From assembly GCA_019683695.1 (NCBI GenBank), contig JADGHX010000035.1:1-32603 (forward strand): DNA of 32,603 nt. Reading direction: 5' to 3'. The translations under genes and the position numbers were made by a program. Within the stretch, counting starts at the first letter, position 1. Each line of letters opens with the position of its first letter. A model generated the notes under the pieces. The model was not told the origin of the DNA. It was given only the letters and a program-made list of their open reading frames with translations, and did no database searches. Source of the DNA: Steroidobacteraceae bacterium. Lineage in GTDB: Bacteria > Pseudomonadota > Gammaproteobacteria > Steroidobacterales > Steroidobacteraceae. This document shows positions 24,437 to 32,603 of the stretch, piece by piece.

Positions 24437-25483
24437 ATGAAGATCATGATCGTCACCGATGCCTGGGAGCCGCAGGTCAACGGTGTCGTGCGCACCTTGA
24501 AGAACACGCGCGCAGAGCTCGAGGCGATGGGCCACGAGGTCGACTACCTCACGCCACTCGAGTTCCGGACCGTGCCGTGCCCGACCTATCCCGATATACG
24601 ACTCTCTCTGATGCCGGGCCGCCGCGTGTGTGCGCGGCTCGACCGCTTCGATCCGGACGCCTTGCATTTGTCGACCGAAGGTCCGCTCGGTCTTGCCGCT
24701 CGCCGCTGGGCCATGAAGCGAGCTCACCCGTTCACGACCGCATATCACACGCGCTTTCCCGAGTACGTGCATGCGCGAACCCGCATTCCGCTGGCATGGA
24801 CCTACGCGTACCTGCGATGGTTTCACCGGCCGTCGCAGGCGATTCTGGCGCCGACCCCGGTGGTGAAGCGCGATCTGGAGAATTGGGGCTTCGCGAACGT
24901 ACGCATGTGGTCGCGCGGCGTTGACCATCGGATATTCTATCCGCGCAAGGTCAACCGGCTGCGAACGACGCCTCCCATATTTCTCTACGTGGGCCGGGTG
25001 GCAGTGGAGAAGAACATCGAAGCATTCCTCGAGCTGGATTTGCCTGGATCGAAGTGGGTGGCGGGTACGGGGCCTGCGCTCGAAGGCTTGCGTCAGCGCT
25101 TTCCGCAAGTGAATTACCTGGGCGTGCTCGACCAGCATGAGCTCGCGGAGGTGTACGCCTCGGCCGATGTGTTTGTCTTCCCGAGCAAAACGGACACCTT
25201 CGGGTTGGTTCTGCTCGAGGCGTTGGCGTGCGGCTTGCCAGTGGCGGCCTATCCCGTTACGGGTCCCCTGGACGTGCTGGGAGATTCAAAGGCCGGCGCG
25301 CTGCATGGGGATCTGCGTACTGCGTGCCTGAATGCACTCGAGTTGAAGCGCGAGGACGCAGCGGCCCATGCGCAGCGCTTTACCTGGCGCGCGGCGACCG
25401 AGCAATTTCTCAGCCATCTGCATCCCCGCAAGGCCGTTCAAACGCAGCCACTACCATCGCCTGAAGCGACCGCGCACGGCTGA
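24437..25483 (+). CDS. GT4-family glycosyltransferase
   Basis: A 348-residue GT-B glycosyltransferase. The N-terminal acceptor domain begins MKIMIVTDAWEPQVNGVVRT. The C-terminal donor domain shows FLYVGRVAVEKNIEAFLEL and the sugar-nucleotide site FPSKTDTFGLVLLEALACG, with the D-x7-E version of the E-x7-E motif. It resembles the family annotated as phosphatidylinositol mannosyltransferase-like or MgtA-like, which glycosylates membrane lipids at the cytoplasmic face. Coupled to the LpxH-like gene, it probably makes a glycolipid together with neighbouring lipid phosphatase and DgkA. The acceptor is not deducible. Confidence 0.9.
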   Translation: MKIMIVTDAWEPQVNGVVRTLKNTRAELEAMGHEVDYLTPLEFRTVPCPTYPDIRLSLMPGRRVCARLDRFDPDALHLSTEGPLGLAARRWAMKRAHPFTTAYHTRFPEYVHARTRIPLAWTYAYLRWFHRPSQAILAPTPVVKRDLENWGFANVRMWSRGVDHRIFYPRKVNRLRTTPPIFLYVGRVAVEKNIEAFLELDLPGSKWVAGTGPALEGLRQRFPQVNYLGVLDQHELAEVYASADVFVFPSKTDTFGLVLLEALACGLPVAAYPVTGPLDVLGDSKAGALHGDLRTACLNALELKREDAAAHAQRFTWRAATEQFLSHLHPRKAVQTQPLPSPEATAHG

Positions 25484-25593
25484 CATCGACCTGCAATTTC
25501 TCCGCCATGAGCCCGTGATCTGAGTGGCTCAACATCGGCCGAGTGCAGCCGGTACCGCGCATTCTGCTCGAGACGTGCATAGGAGAAGGGGTC

Positions 25594-26233
25594 ATGATGA
25601 GTACAGTCGATTGTGGTTTGCAGCGTGAGATGGATGCCGAGACGGGCCGGCGCATCCGTGATATTCGCGAACTGATCGAACGTGAGTCGATGCGTGCGGG
25701 AAAGGAAGAGGCGCCACGCAGCGACACACGCGAACATGGCGTGAGGGAGTCGTTCGATCGTCGATCATTCCTGCGTGGTGGTGCGGCAGCAATCAGCGCA
25801 GCCACGATCGCCTCGACGTTGCAGATGTCCATGATCCGTAGCGCGGAGGCCTCGAACTCCGGACGACGACGTCGCCGCGTGCGCTGTCCATACGGCGATC
25901 CGGTGCCGACGCTCGACGAGGTGACGGGTCTGCCGCTGATCGGCCTGCCACCCGGATTCCGATACTGGTCGCACGGGTGGACGGGCGATCCGATCTTTCC
26001 AGACTACGCGGGCGGCCCGGTCACGCCTGCCCTGCATGACGGCATGGGCGTGCTGCGCCAGGTGGGTTCACTGGCGATCCTGTGCCGCAATCACGAAGTT
26101 GGTGCGGGGCCGGCTTTCGTCGACGGGAACCTGCAGTACTCGCCGATCGCTCCGAGAGTGGCTGTTCGTGAACATTCAGACGCCAGGTGTCACGTTCGCG
26201 ATCACCGGGCCGTGGAGACACGGGCCGCTCTGA
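25594..26233 (+). pseudogene. PhoX/DUF839-type phosphatase gene with large internal deletion
   Basis: The ATG at 25594 follows GGAGAAGGGG. A twin-arginine signal is clear (FDRRSFLRGGAAAISAAT). The N-terminal half of a DUF839/PhoX protein follows: CPYGDPVPTLDEVTGLPLIG, LPPGFRYWSHGWTGDPIF, LHDGMGVLRQVGSLAILCRN and HEVGAGPAF. At about 26150 this N-terminal part, reading DGNLQYSPIA, is followed directly, one frame over, by REWLFVNIQTPGVTFAITGP and WRHGPL with a TGA at 26231-26233, the C-terminal end of the same family. Some 250-300 codons of the middle are missing, including most metal-binding residues. It cannot be active. From 26234 to 26398 I see only GC-rich inverted repeats. Confidence 0.85.
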
Positions 26234-26398
26234 AGCGGCGGTTGCAGCGGGGAGTTACGGTGCCGCCGCCGCAGAGCGCGGCGGCGGCCCACCCGGTTCA
26301 AGGGCTGCGGCATCCGACCCCGGATCGACACGAAGTCCGCTTGTCCTCTGCGGAGAGTTCGTAAGCGAGCCGCACGCTCTCGATCGTGGGATGGACCG

Positions 26399-27418
26399 TC
26401 AGGCCGTCAGCGCCAACCCCGAAATCGCACCATTCGCCGCAGCCGCCGGAGCGGTCTCCTGCGTTTTCCCTTCCAGCCGCAACCGTCGATAGTGCCCCGG
26501 CGAGGTCCCGTACCGGTCGCGAAAGCTTCGCGTGAAATGCGGCACGCTGTTGAACCCCCAGGCGAAAGCGATCTCGGTAATCGAATGCCCTCGCCACAGC
26601 GGATCCGCCATCTGGCGCGCGCATTCCTCCAGGCGGCGGCGCAGGATGTACGCCGACACGGGCTCCTGATTCGTCGAAAAAATCATCCTCAGATATCGCG
26701 GCGACATCCGGAGCTCGCTCGCGATGGAACAGGGGCTCAATTGTGGATCACGCAGATGTTGCTCGATATAGCGCTTCACTTGCGCCAGTCGCGCGCTCAC
26801 ACCGGCCGAGGCGGTGATCTGGGAATCGAACGCGATCGCATACGACGTCGCAATCATGTCGAGCAGATGGGTCGCAACCCTACTGCGAAAGTCCCGCGAA
26901 AGGCCCTTCTCGAGTTGTGCGCACACGCTCCTCGTCACTGCTGCGAGCGTGCATGTCAGGCCCTCCGTCGAAGGCAGCTGCCGTCCGCAGAAATTCTCGG
27001 GGGAAGGCAAGCGTTCCTTCAGCACGGTGGCAGGGACGCGAAGCACGACGAGTTCCGCGCTGTCCGTCGCCTGATACGAATGCGGAGCCGCGTTGTCGCA
27101 GAGAATGAAATCTCCATGCCGCATAGCTGCCCTGTGGCCGTATTGCGAGAACACACCGGAACCGTTGGCCTGAAGAATGAGTGAAAAGATGCGGCGGGAG
27201 GCGCTGGCTGTGTGCTCGGCCGTCCGCTCGATCGTGCTTCGTCCGCACGTGAGGCGCGCAAGCCGTGCGGGACCGAGCTCGCCGATTCGGAGCTCCGCAT
27301 CGAAGCCATCGGGATCCGCAACGGCCCAGTCCGCATCCTCGACGCGTGCGCGGTAAAGCGCGCACCAGGCAGCAAGCCGTGTGCTCCGGGGAAGACTCGA
27401 CGCGCGATAACTTTCCAC
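26399..27418 (-). CDS. AraC-family transcriptional regulator (FeaR/AraC_binding_2 type)
   Basis: A 339-residue regulator. The N-terminal cupin-like AraC_binding_2 domain is seen in LTCGRSTIERTAEHTASASR, ILQANGSGVFSQYGHRAAMR and GDFILCDNAAPHSYQATDSA. The C-terminal double helix-turn-helix is at about 215-315: RDPQLSPCSIASELRMSPRY, then HSITEIAFAWGFNSVPHFTR and SFRDRYGTSPGHYRR. A short Ala-rich tail follows. It should activate a catabolic or transport locus in response to a ligand. Upstream lies the ATCCTATAGGAT palindrome, and further upstream the GntR gene on the same strand. Target genes are not certain; the TonB receptor/MFS locus or the damaged PhoX gene are neighbours. Confidence 0.89.
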   Translation of the reverse strand: MESYRASSLPRSTRLAAWCALYRARVEDADWAVADPDGFDAELRIGELGPARLARLTCGRSTIERTAEHTASASRRIFSLILQANGSGVFSQYGHRAAMRHGDFILCDNAAPHSYQATDSAELVVLRVPATVLKERLPSPENFCGRQLPSTEGLTCTLAAVTRSVCAQLEKGLSRDFRSRVATHLLDMIATSYAIAFDSQITASAGVSARLAQVKRYIEQHLRDPQLSPCSIASELRMSPRYLRMIFSTNQEPVSAYILRRRLEECARQMADPLWRGHSITEIAFAWGFNSVPHFTRSFRDRYGTSPGHYRRLRLEGKTQETAPAAAANGAISGLALTA

Positions 27419-27469
27419 CTTGCCCCCCTTGTTGTTCGAAACGGCCGCGCCCCATCAGCCGCGTCCTAT

Positions 27470-27481
27470 ATCCTATAGGAT
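27470..27481. promoter_or_regulatory. Perfect palindrome upstream of araC-like gene (operator candidate)
   Basis: ATCCTATAGGAT is a perfect 12-bp palindrome 52 bp upstream of the AraC start and 130 bp downstream of the GntR stop. The AT-rich core and position suit a dimeric repressor site, for example for the neighbouring GntR/FCD protein, or a -10 region. No second copy was noticed in the window. Confidence 0.4.
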
Positions 27482-27611
27482 CGTACTGAGCTCGTGTCAA
27501 ACGTGATTCCAATCGATTGATCGTGAAAGGGAAGTTGCCAAGAGGAGCGACCGCGGCGGTCCGGCCGCTTCGCGATTGCGGGGGATCAAAGCCCGAACGA
27601 CGGCAGGCCTG

Positions 27612-28304
27612 TCAGACCTGCGCGAACGGCACGATGCGCTGGTAAGACTTCTCGATGTGAGCGCGCATTGCCGCTTCCGCCGCGGCCGGATCGCGAGCCG
27701 CGAGTGCTTCCACGAGCCGCGCGTGTTCCGCGTATGCCTCGGTCGTCACTTCGCTGTGAAAACGAAGGCGGAAGATGTGGAGGTGCGCGTGCAATCGGGC
27801 CAAGGATTCCTGAATGAGCCGATTACCGCTGCCGGCCGCAATCATGTCGTGCAGCTCGGAATCCTGGTCGGCGAAACGATCGTATGAGGTCCGCGTGTCG
27901 CCGGGTTCCATGTTCGCGGCGAGCTCGCTGAGCCTGCGAATCTCCTCATCGCTCATCCGCTCGGCCGCGCAGCGTGCCGCATACGGCTCCAGCAGAAGCC
28001 TCACTTCGTAGAGCTCGTCGAGCTGCTTGCGGTTGAGCTGCGGCGCGCTGCAATAGCCGATGAAACGCCGCTTCGTGACCAGCCCGATCGCTTCGAGCAT
28101 GCTGAGCGCTTCGCGGATCGGCGTCTGCGAAACACCCAGTTCCCTGACGAGATTGTCGATCGAGATACGCGTATCCGGCGGAATCCGTAGCGCCATGATG
28201 TCCGCGCGGATGAGGTCGAACACCTCCTGTACGAGACCCTGCGATCGCTTCAGGCGTCCCGCCCCGGACGCGGCGCTCTTCGTGTTGGAGTCTGGTGCCC
28301 TCAT
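27612..28304 (-). CDS. GntR-family (FCD) transcriptional regulator
   Basis: A 230-residue protein from the ATG at 28304, with AGGCCAAGG just upstream; the frame is open to an ATG at 28367 that lacks a ribosome site. The winged helix is at about 15-75: VFDLIRADIMALRIPPDTRI, VRELGVSQTPIREALSMLEA, GLVTKRRFIG. The C-terminal FCD domain has RLLLEPYAARCAAERMSDEE and metal/ligand positions in FADQDSELHD, EHARLVEAL and MRAHIEKSY. FCD proteins usually repress sugar-acid, amino-acid or aromatic catabolism and release DNA on binding the substrate. It is divergent from the TonB receptor (246 bp between starts), which it probably controls. Confidence 0.9.
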   Translation of the reverse strand: MRAPDSNTKSAASGAGRLKRSQGLVQEVFDLIRADIMALRIPPDTRISIDNLVRELGVSQTPIREALSMLEAIGLVTKRRFIGYCSAPQLNRKQLDELYEVRLLLEPYAARCAAERMSDEEIRRLSELAANMEPGDTRTSYDRFADQDSELHDMIAAGSGNRLIQESLARLHAHLHIFRLRFHSEVTTEAYAEHARLVEALAARDPAAAEAAMRAHIEKSYQRIVPFAQV

Positions 28305-28550
28305 GGCCTTGGCCTGCGTCTGGCTCAGTCGATTCGCGAGTTGATCATGTCCATCACTATGTATCATGCCAATGCCGCGGGCAACGCACGACCGTCACGC
28401 CTGTCACGGCGCGCGAAAATGCGCGCAAACCGGTCGCACCGTGCAACATGACGTGCCGCTGCAGGCAAGTTTTCATCTCGTCCCCCCCGTTACTGTCCGC
28501 GCAAAGTCACGAAACGCCCGGCGAAGGCGCCATCGACATGGGAGGGGACA

Positions 28551-31088
28551 TTGTTCACACCAACCCGCTTCATTTCCCCGTCGCTGATCGCGTTCGTCGC
28601 CGCAGGCGCTGTTTACGCGCAAAGCGGCGACACAATCGCAGAGTCCCAGGCATCCTCGAGCGGCGCTGCAGGGCCGGAGGTGCTCCAGGACATCGTCATC
28701 ACGGCGACCCGGCACAAGACCGAGCTGCAGACCACGCCACTCGCGATCACCGCCGTGACATCCGAAACGCTCGCGGAGCGTAGTATCACGAACACGGCCG
28801 ATCTCGCCTCGATCGTTCCGAACGCGACCTTTCGCGTAACGCAAGGTGCGTTCGGCAAGGGTGTGTCGGCGTTCATCCGCGGCATTGGCCAGGGCGACAC
28901 CAACCTTGCCAGCGAGCCGGGCGTTGCGTACTACATCGACGATGTCTACTACCCGCTCATCTTCGGCTCGCAGTTCGATCTTCTCGATCTGGACCACGTC
29001 GAAGTGCTGCGCGGGCCGCAGGGCACGCTCTTCGGCCGCAACGCGCTCGCCGGCGCCGTAAATCTCGTCAGCCGCGCGCCGGATATGAACGAGAGCTCGG
29101 CCTATGTCGAGCTCACCACCGGCCGCTACGACCGCTTCGACGTACGCGCCGGCTTGAACCTGCCGCTCGGCGACAATCTCGCCGTGCGCTTCTCCGGCGT
29201 CGCGAAGAAGCGCACCGGCTATCAGGAGCGGCTCGATTTCCGCTGCGAGATGACCCGGCGCGGCACGCCGGAGCTCGCGGGCAATTTTCCGTATGCCGAG
29301 GGTCTGGTTTTGGATACGGACAACTTCACCCCCGAGAGCTGCGTGATCGGCCATCTGGGCGGCGAAGACGTGCACGCCTTGCGCGGCACGCTCCTCTGGC
29401 AGGCGACTCCCCGGCTTGCCGTCACGATCACCGGCGATTACCTGAAGGATGAGTCGGAGAACCAGGCCGACCAGATCGTCTCCATCAACGAGAACACGGC
29501 CAAGGCCAACGCGAATCTGCAGGCCATCGTGGCGCTCTACGGCCCCGGCTTCAATTACGACCAGCGCTTCATCACCGGTAATCCGTACCAGACGTACGCC
29601 ACATACGGCGATCCGATTCCCGCGGGCACCGTGGTCCCGGGAAGTACGTTCTACAACGGCTCCATCCTCCGCGGCGGCCTGCGCTACCAGGGCATCAGCC
29701 CGATGCTCAACTGGGGCTACTCCGCGAAAGCGGTCTTCTCCGTGACCGACAACATCGATCTCACGATCGTCGGCGGGTATCGCAAGGTGGACACCGTGTT
29801 CTCCTTCGATGTGGACGGCTCACCGCTTGCCATCGAGAACACGCGCAACAACACCGGCGAGGATCACACCTCGGGCGAGGTGCGCCTCACCGGCACGAGC
29901 GCCCGGTTCGACTGGACGACGGGTCTCTTCTACTACCGCGGCCACGGCTTCGTGCACACGACGCTCGTTTCGCCTTACAACGGCATTCAGCGCTACCAGA
30001 ACAATATCTACGAGCCGGACAGCAAGGCCGTCTATGCGAACGTGACCGTGCGGCCTCTCGAGCGTCTGTCGCTGACTGTCGGCGGACGCTACTCGGATGA
30101 TGAAAAGCCGGTGTCATACAGCAACCTGCTGGACGCGTCGCCCGCAGGAGACATCGTTTTCACCGTGAACCCTGCAGACAAGCGCTTCGACTGGAAGGCA
30201 GGCGTCGACTATCAGTTCTCGGACGAGACGATGGCCTATGTGTCGGCCGCGACCGGTTTCCGTCTGCCCTCGTTCAACTCACGGCCGCTGCAGCCGAGCC
30301 AGGTGACTCCCGTTCCCGGCGACGAAATCCTCTCGTACGAAGTCGGCGTGAAGACCGACATGTTCGACCGCCGCCTGCGCCTGAATGCGGACATCTTCTA
30401 CACGGACTACAAGACGCGCCCCACGACCCTGAGTGGCCAGGAATACCGGATCGGGCCGGACGGCCAGCCGACACCAGGCCAGCAGGTGACGATCCCGCAT
30501 CCTGCGGGCGTCGAGGGCGCGACGGTGTGCCGGACGCTCACCGCAGAGGAAATCGCGGCGGGCGTGCCGGGCTTCACCTGCATCGGCCGCAGCTATTTCG
30601 TGAACACGCCCGGCAAAGTCCGCGGCGCCGAGCTCGAATTCGATGCGCGTCCGCTCGATGCGCTGGCGATCAATGGCTCGGTGGGGTACTCGAAATTCAG
30701 CTCACCCGATCTCGAGGCGCCCACGCGCGTGAATCGCCGACTCCTCGGCATTCCCTACTGGACGGCGAGCGCAGGCGTGCAATATGCCTTCCAGACGCCG
30801 TCGCTCAACGGCTCCATCACGCCGCGCCTTGACTGGTTCTACCAGGGCAACATCGCTTACAGCGCGATCACCACGGCGTACAACCAGCCCGCCTATTCGG
30901 TCTTCAACGCTCGTATCACGTACACCAACGATGACGGCGACATCACCGTGGCGGCGGGCGCGACGAATCTTTTCGACAAGTTCTACTACAGGAACTTCTT
31001 CACGCTGGCGGAGCTCGGCTTCCCGAACGTGCAAGCGCAGCCCGCTCCGCCGCGCGAGTGGTTCCTCTCGGTGAAGAAACGCTTCTGA
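28551..31088 (+). CDS. TonB-dependent receptor, no STN domain
   Basis: An 845-residue outer-membrane receptor. The start is a TTG at 28551 with GGAGGGG at 28541-28547; no in-frame ATG lies near. Signal peptide about 1-23 ending VYAQ; TonB box DIVITATR near 47-54; plug with IRGIGQGDTNLASEPGVAYY and EVLRGPQGTLFGRNALAGA; then the 22-strand barrel, ending WFLSVKKRF with the terminal aromatic residue. It belongs to the 'RGIGQ...VAYYIDDVY' group typical of xanthomonads and sphingomonads, used for uptake of plant- or aromatic-derived compounds rather than only siderophores. It faces the GntR gene and is followed by a strong hairpin and an AAHS transporter; together they look like an uptake route. 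Confidence 0.93.
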   Translation: MFTPTRFISPSLIAFVAAGAVYAQSGDTIAESQASSSGAAGPEVLQDIVITATRHKTELQTTPLAITAVTSETLAERSITNTADLASIVPNATFRVTQGAFGKGVSAFIRGIGQGDTNLASEPGVAYYIDDVYYPLIFGSQFDLLDLDHVEVLRGPQGTLFGRNALAGAVNLVSRAPDMNESSAYVELTTGRYDRFDVRAGLNLPLGDNLAVRFSGVAKKRTGYQERLDFRCEMTRRGTPELAGNFPYAEGLVLDTDNFTPESCVIGHLGGEDVHALRGTLLWQATPRLAVTITGDYLKDESENQADQIVSINENTAKANANLQAIVALYGPGFNYDQRFITGNPYQTYATYGDPIPAGTVVPGSTFYNGSILRGGLRYQGISPMLNWGYSAKAVFSVTDNIDLTIVGGYRKVDTVFSFDVDGSPLAIENTRNNTGEDHTSGEVRLTGTSARFDWTTGLFYYRGHGFVHTTLVSPYNGIQRYQNNIYEPDSKAVYANVTVRPLERLSLTVGGRYSDDEKPVSYSNLLDASPAGDIVFTVNPADKRFDWKAGVDYQFSDETMAYVSAATGFRLPSFNSRPLQPSQVTPVPGDEILSYEVGVKTDMFDRRLRLNADIFYTDYKTRPTTLSGQEYRIGPDGQPTPGQQVTIPHPAGVEGATVCRTLTAEEIAAGVPGFTCIGRSYFVNTPGKVRGAELEFDARPLDALAINGSVGYSKFSSPDLEAPTRVNRRLLGIPYWTASAGVQYAFQTPSLNGSITPRLDWFYQGNIAYSAITTAYNQPAYSVFNARITYTNDDGDITVAAGATNLFDKFYYRNFFTLAELGFPNVQAQPAPPREWFLSVKKRF

Positions 31089-31135
31089 AGTGAGACACCG
31101 CTGCGCCGGTTCCCCCAAGCGGCCGCAGCACCGGA

Positions 31136-31167
31136 GCATCGCCCGGCGGCCTTCCGCCGGGCGATGC
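31136..31167. terminator. 14-bp perfect hairpin between receptor and MFS gene
   Basis: GCATCGCCCGGCGG at 31136-31149, loop CCTT, then the exact complement to 31167. No T-run follows, so it may be an attenuator or an mRNA-stabilising stem rather than a full terminator. It covers the ATG at 31164, supporting 31182 as the start of the next gene. Confidence 0.6.
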
Positions 31168-31181
31168 GTTGGGGAGAGCAG

Positions 31182-32549
31182 ATGAGCCAGCAAGACAGTG
31201 GGCCCGACCGGCCGCTGCAATCGCTGATCGACGAGGCGCCGATCACCTCGATACAGGTACGCGCTGTCCTGCTGTGCGTGCTGGTCTTCGTCACGGAAGG
31301 CATCGATCTCAACCTCGTCCCGCTCCTTGCGCCGGCCATCGCGAAATCGTGGTCACTTCCCGCCTCGGCATTCAGCGCCATCTTTGCCTCGGGTTCGGTC
31401 GGGCTGATCCTGGGCGGCGTCAGCGTCGGTTACTTCGCAGACCGCTTCGGAAGGCGCTGGGCGCTGAGTGGCGCAATGATCCTCATGACGCTCTCGACCC
31501 TGGCCACGGCATTCGTGAGCAGCGTTCCGCAACTGCTGGTCTGTCGCATCCTCACCGGCATCGGCTTCGGCGGCGTGATTCCGGCTGCCACCTCGCTGGT
31601 TTCCGAGCTCATGCCCACGCGAACGCGCGCCAGCGTGGTGGCATTCGTGATCCTCGGCCAATCCTTCGGCAGCCTGCTCATGGCGCTCCTGATGAAGATT
31701 CCGTTCGTCTCGAACGTTGCGTGGCAGACGACGATTCTCGAAGTCGGTGCGCTCTGCGCGGTCACGACGCTCGTGATTCTCTTGTTTCTGCCTGAGTCTC
31801 CCCGCTATCTGCTTCTGCGGGAACCGACAGGCGACAAGCTGAAAGAGATCCTGCGAGCACTGCGGATCAGCCATATGCCGGCCGCATTGCCCGCACCCGC
31901 TCGGGCGCAGCACCGCCGCAACCAGCTGCGTGCGCTCTTTGCCGACGGGAGAGCGATGGGAACGTCGCTTTTGTGGATCACCTTCATCGGCGTGTGCGCG
32001 GTCGTGAGCTTCTTTACGAGCTGGATCACGCTCATTCTCACCGAGGCCGGAAAGTCCCAGGCGCTTGCCGTGAGTGCAAACGCGGCCTATTACTTCGGCG
32101 GCGTGGTGGGCGGCCTGCTGCTTCCGCTCTTCTGCACCCGGTTCAATGCAGTGTCGGTACTGATGGCGGTGATTCTCGTCGGCGCGGCAAGCTCTGCGGG
32201 TCTCGGCTTCGCTCTCTCGACGAGCGACCCCGTGAATCTCGCGATGGCGTTCGTCTGCGGCGTGTTCATTCCCGGTGCCTTCTATCTGCTCTATCCGCCG
32301 GCCGTCCGCTTCTACCCAACGGCGATTCGCTCCACAGGAATTGGCGCCGCAGTGGCCTTCGGGCGCATTGGCAACACGCTGAGCCCTGCTGCTGCGGGGC
32401 TGATGCTCAGCGCGGGATTCACTCCCGCCGGTGTGTTCCAGGCGATGGCCGTACCGATGCTTCTTTCGTGCCTTGCGCTCGCCCTGTTCCGGAAGCTCAC
32501 GGGCGATGCGGAAGCTGCAGATGCTATCCCTGTCAGTGAGCCGAGCTGA
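31182..32549 (+). CDS. MFS transporter, AAHS (aromatic acid:H+ symporter) type
   Basis: A 455-residue major-facilitator protein from the ATG at 31182, which has GGGGAGAG just upstream; the in-frame ATG at 31164 lies inside a hairpin. About twelve hydrophobic helices are visible. The family motif GYFADRFGRRW lies between helices 2 and 3, the acid TEGIDLNLVPLL is in helix 1, and CRILTGIGFGGVIPAATSL is in helix 4. This pattern matches the AAHS group (PcaK/BenK-like 4-hydroxybenzoate and related acid importers), although the exact substrate is unknown. It sits in the inner membrane and would pass the compound taken in by the upstream TonB receptor into the cytoplasm. It is probably in the same transcript as the receptor, behind the hairpin. 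Confidence 0.89.
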   Translation: MSQQDSGPDRPLQSLIDEAPITSIQVRAVLLCVLVFVTEGIDLNLVPLLAPAIAKSWSLPASAFSAIFASGSVGLILGGVSVGYFADRFGRRWALSGAMILMTLSTLATAFVSSVPQLLVCRILTGIGFGGVIPAATSLVSELMPTRTRASVVAFVILGQSFGSLLMALLMKIPFVSNVAWQTTILEVGALCAVTTLVILLFLPESPRYLLLREPTGDKLKEILRALRISHMPAALPAPARAQHRRNQLRALFADGRAMGTSLLWITFIGVCAVVSFFTSWITLILTEAGKSQALAVSANAAYYFGGVVGGLLLPLFCTRFNAVSVLMAVILVGAASSAGLGFALSTSDPVNLAMAFVCGVFIPGAFYLLYPPAVRFYPTAIRSTGIGAAVAFGRIGNTLSPAAAGLMLSAGFTPAGVFQAMAVPMLLSCLALALFRKLTGDAEAADAIPVSEPS

Positions 32550-32551
32550 TC

Positions 32552-32603
32552 ATGTCCACGCACCCACGCCGCGCCCTGCACAACCCGCCGCCCGACCCGC
32601 ATC
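32552..32603 (+). CDS. Start of next gene in the operon (partial)
   Basis: An ATG two bases after the MFS stop opens a frame (MSTHPRRALHNPPPDPH) that runs off the window end. The spacing of two bases implies translational coupling with the transporter. Only 17 residues are visible, so no function can be given; an enzyme acting on the imported compound would be expected. Confidence 0.5.
   Translation, partial: MSTHPRRALHNPPPDPH

Noticed and set aside
23534-25138. Minus-strand ORF of 534 codons
   Set aside because: It lies opposite clear LpxH-like and glycosyltransferase genes and has no family motif; high GC makes such shadows common.
1-32603. CRISPR arrays, rRNA and tRNA genes
   Set aside because: No regularly spaced direct repeats, rRNA core sequences or complete tRNA structures were seen.

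Overview
The window is GC-rich DNA from a Gram-negative bacterium. Two TonB-dependent receptors, a FecI/FecR signalling pair, an outer-membrane lipoprotein signal, DgkA and an LpxH-type hydrolase all point to a proteobacterium. The gene style (STN-domain receptor behind FecIR, Xanthomonadales-like attC cassettes, AAHS-type transporter) suggests a gammaproteobacterium of the Xanthomonadales/Nevskiales/Steroidobacteraceae kind. That placement is inference; there is no rRNA or tRNA to anchor it.

Left part (1-11.5 kb), accessory DNA. The window opens with the broken C-terminal end of a tyrosine recombinase, including its catalytic-tyrosine motif. A run of integron gene cassettes follows at 300-2791: five small same-strand ORFs separated by four recognisable attC sites, plus a fifth atypical inverted repeat. 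No integron integrase is seen, so within this window it is a CALIN-type array. One cassette encodes a nucleotidyltransferase of the aminoglycoside/lincosamide-adenylyltransferase fold. Next comes a divergent, damaged pair: a winged-helix/TPR regulator and a secreted PD40 beta-propeller protein. A tightly coupled two-gene unit follows at 6486-9346: an SF1 helicase with a NERD-like N-terminus, overlapping by ATGA with a DUF2290-type protein. An ASCH-domain ORF lies downstream and is broken off where an IS256-family element begins. That IS is itself frameshifted and cut at its 5' end, against a lipoprotein gene. The helicase-DUF2290 (-ASCH) module is the best candidate for an uncharacterised, probably defensive, system.

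Middle part (11.5-17.4 kb), small regulator/enzyme pairs. An AraC regulator is divergent from a secreted SnoaL/DUF4440 protein. A LysR regulator is divergent from a polysaccharide deacetylase, and both carry a single-base frameshift. A membrane-anchored MDR oxidoreductase and an unknown secreted protein follow.

Right part (17.9-32.6 kb), cell-envelope and transport genes. These are fecI-fecR-TonB receptor (the receptor has an in-frame amber codon), then PAP2 phosphatase, dgkA, an LpxH-like phosphoesterase and a GT4 glycosyltransferase (an envelope-lipid cluster). A PhoX/DUF839 gene with a large internal deletion follows. The last stretch has an AraC and a GntR/FCD regulator divergent from a TonB receptor and an AAHS-type MFS transporter, which looks like a regulated uptake locus for an unknown, possibly aromatic, substrate.

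A general caution: many breaks in the left half are single-base indels, several in short homopolymer runs. Some 'pseudogenes' may therefore be sequencing errors rather than biological decay.
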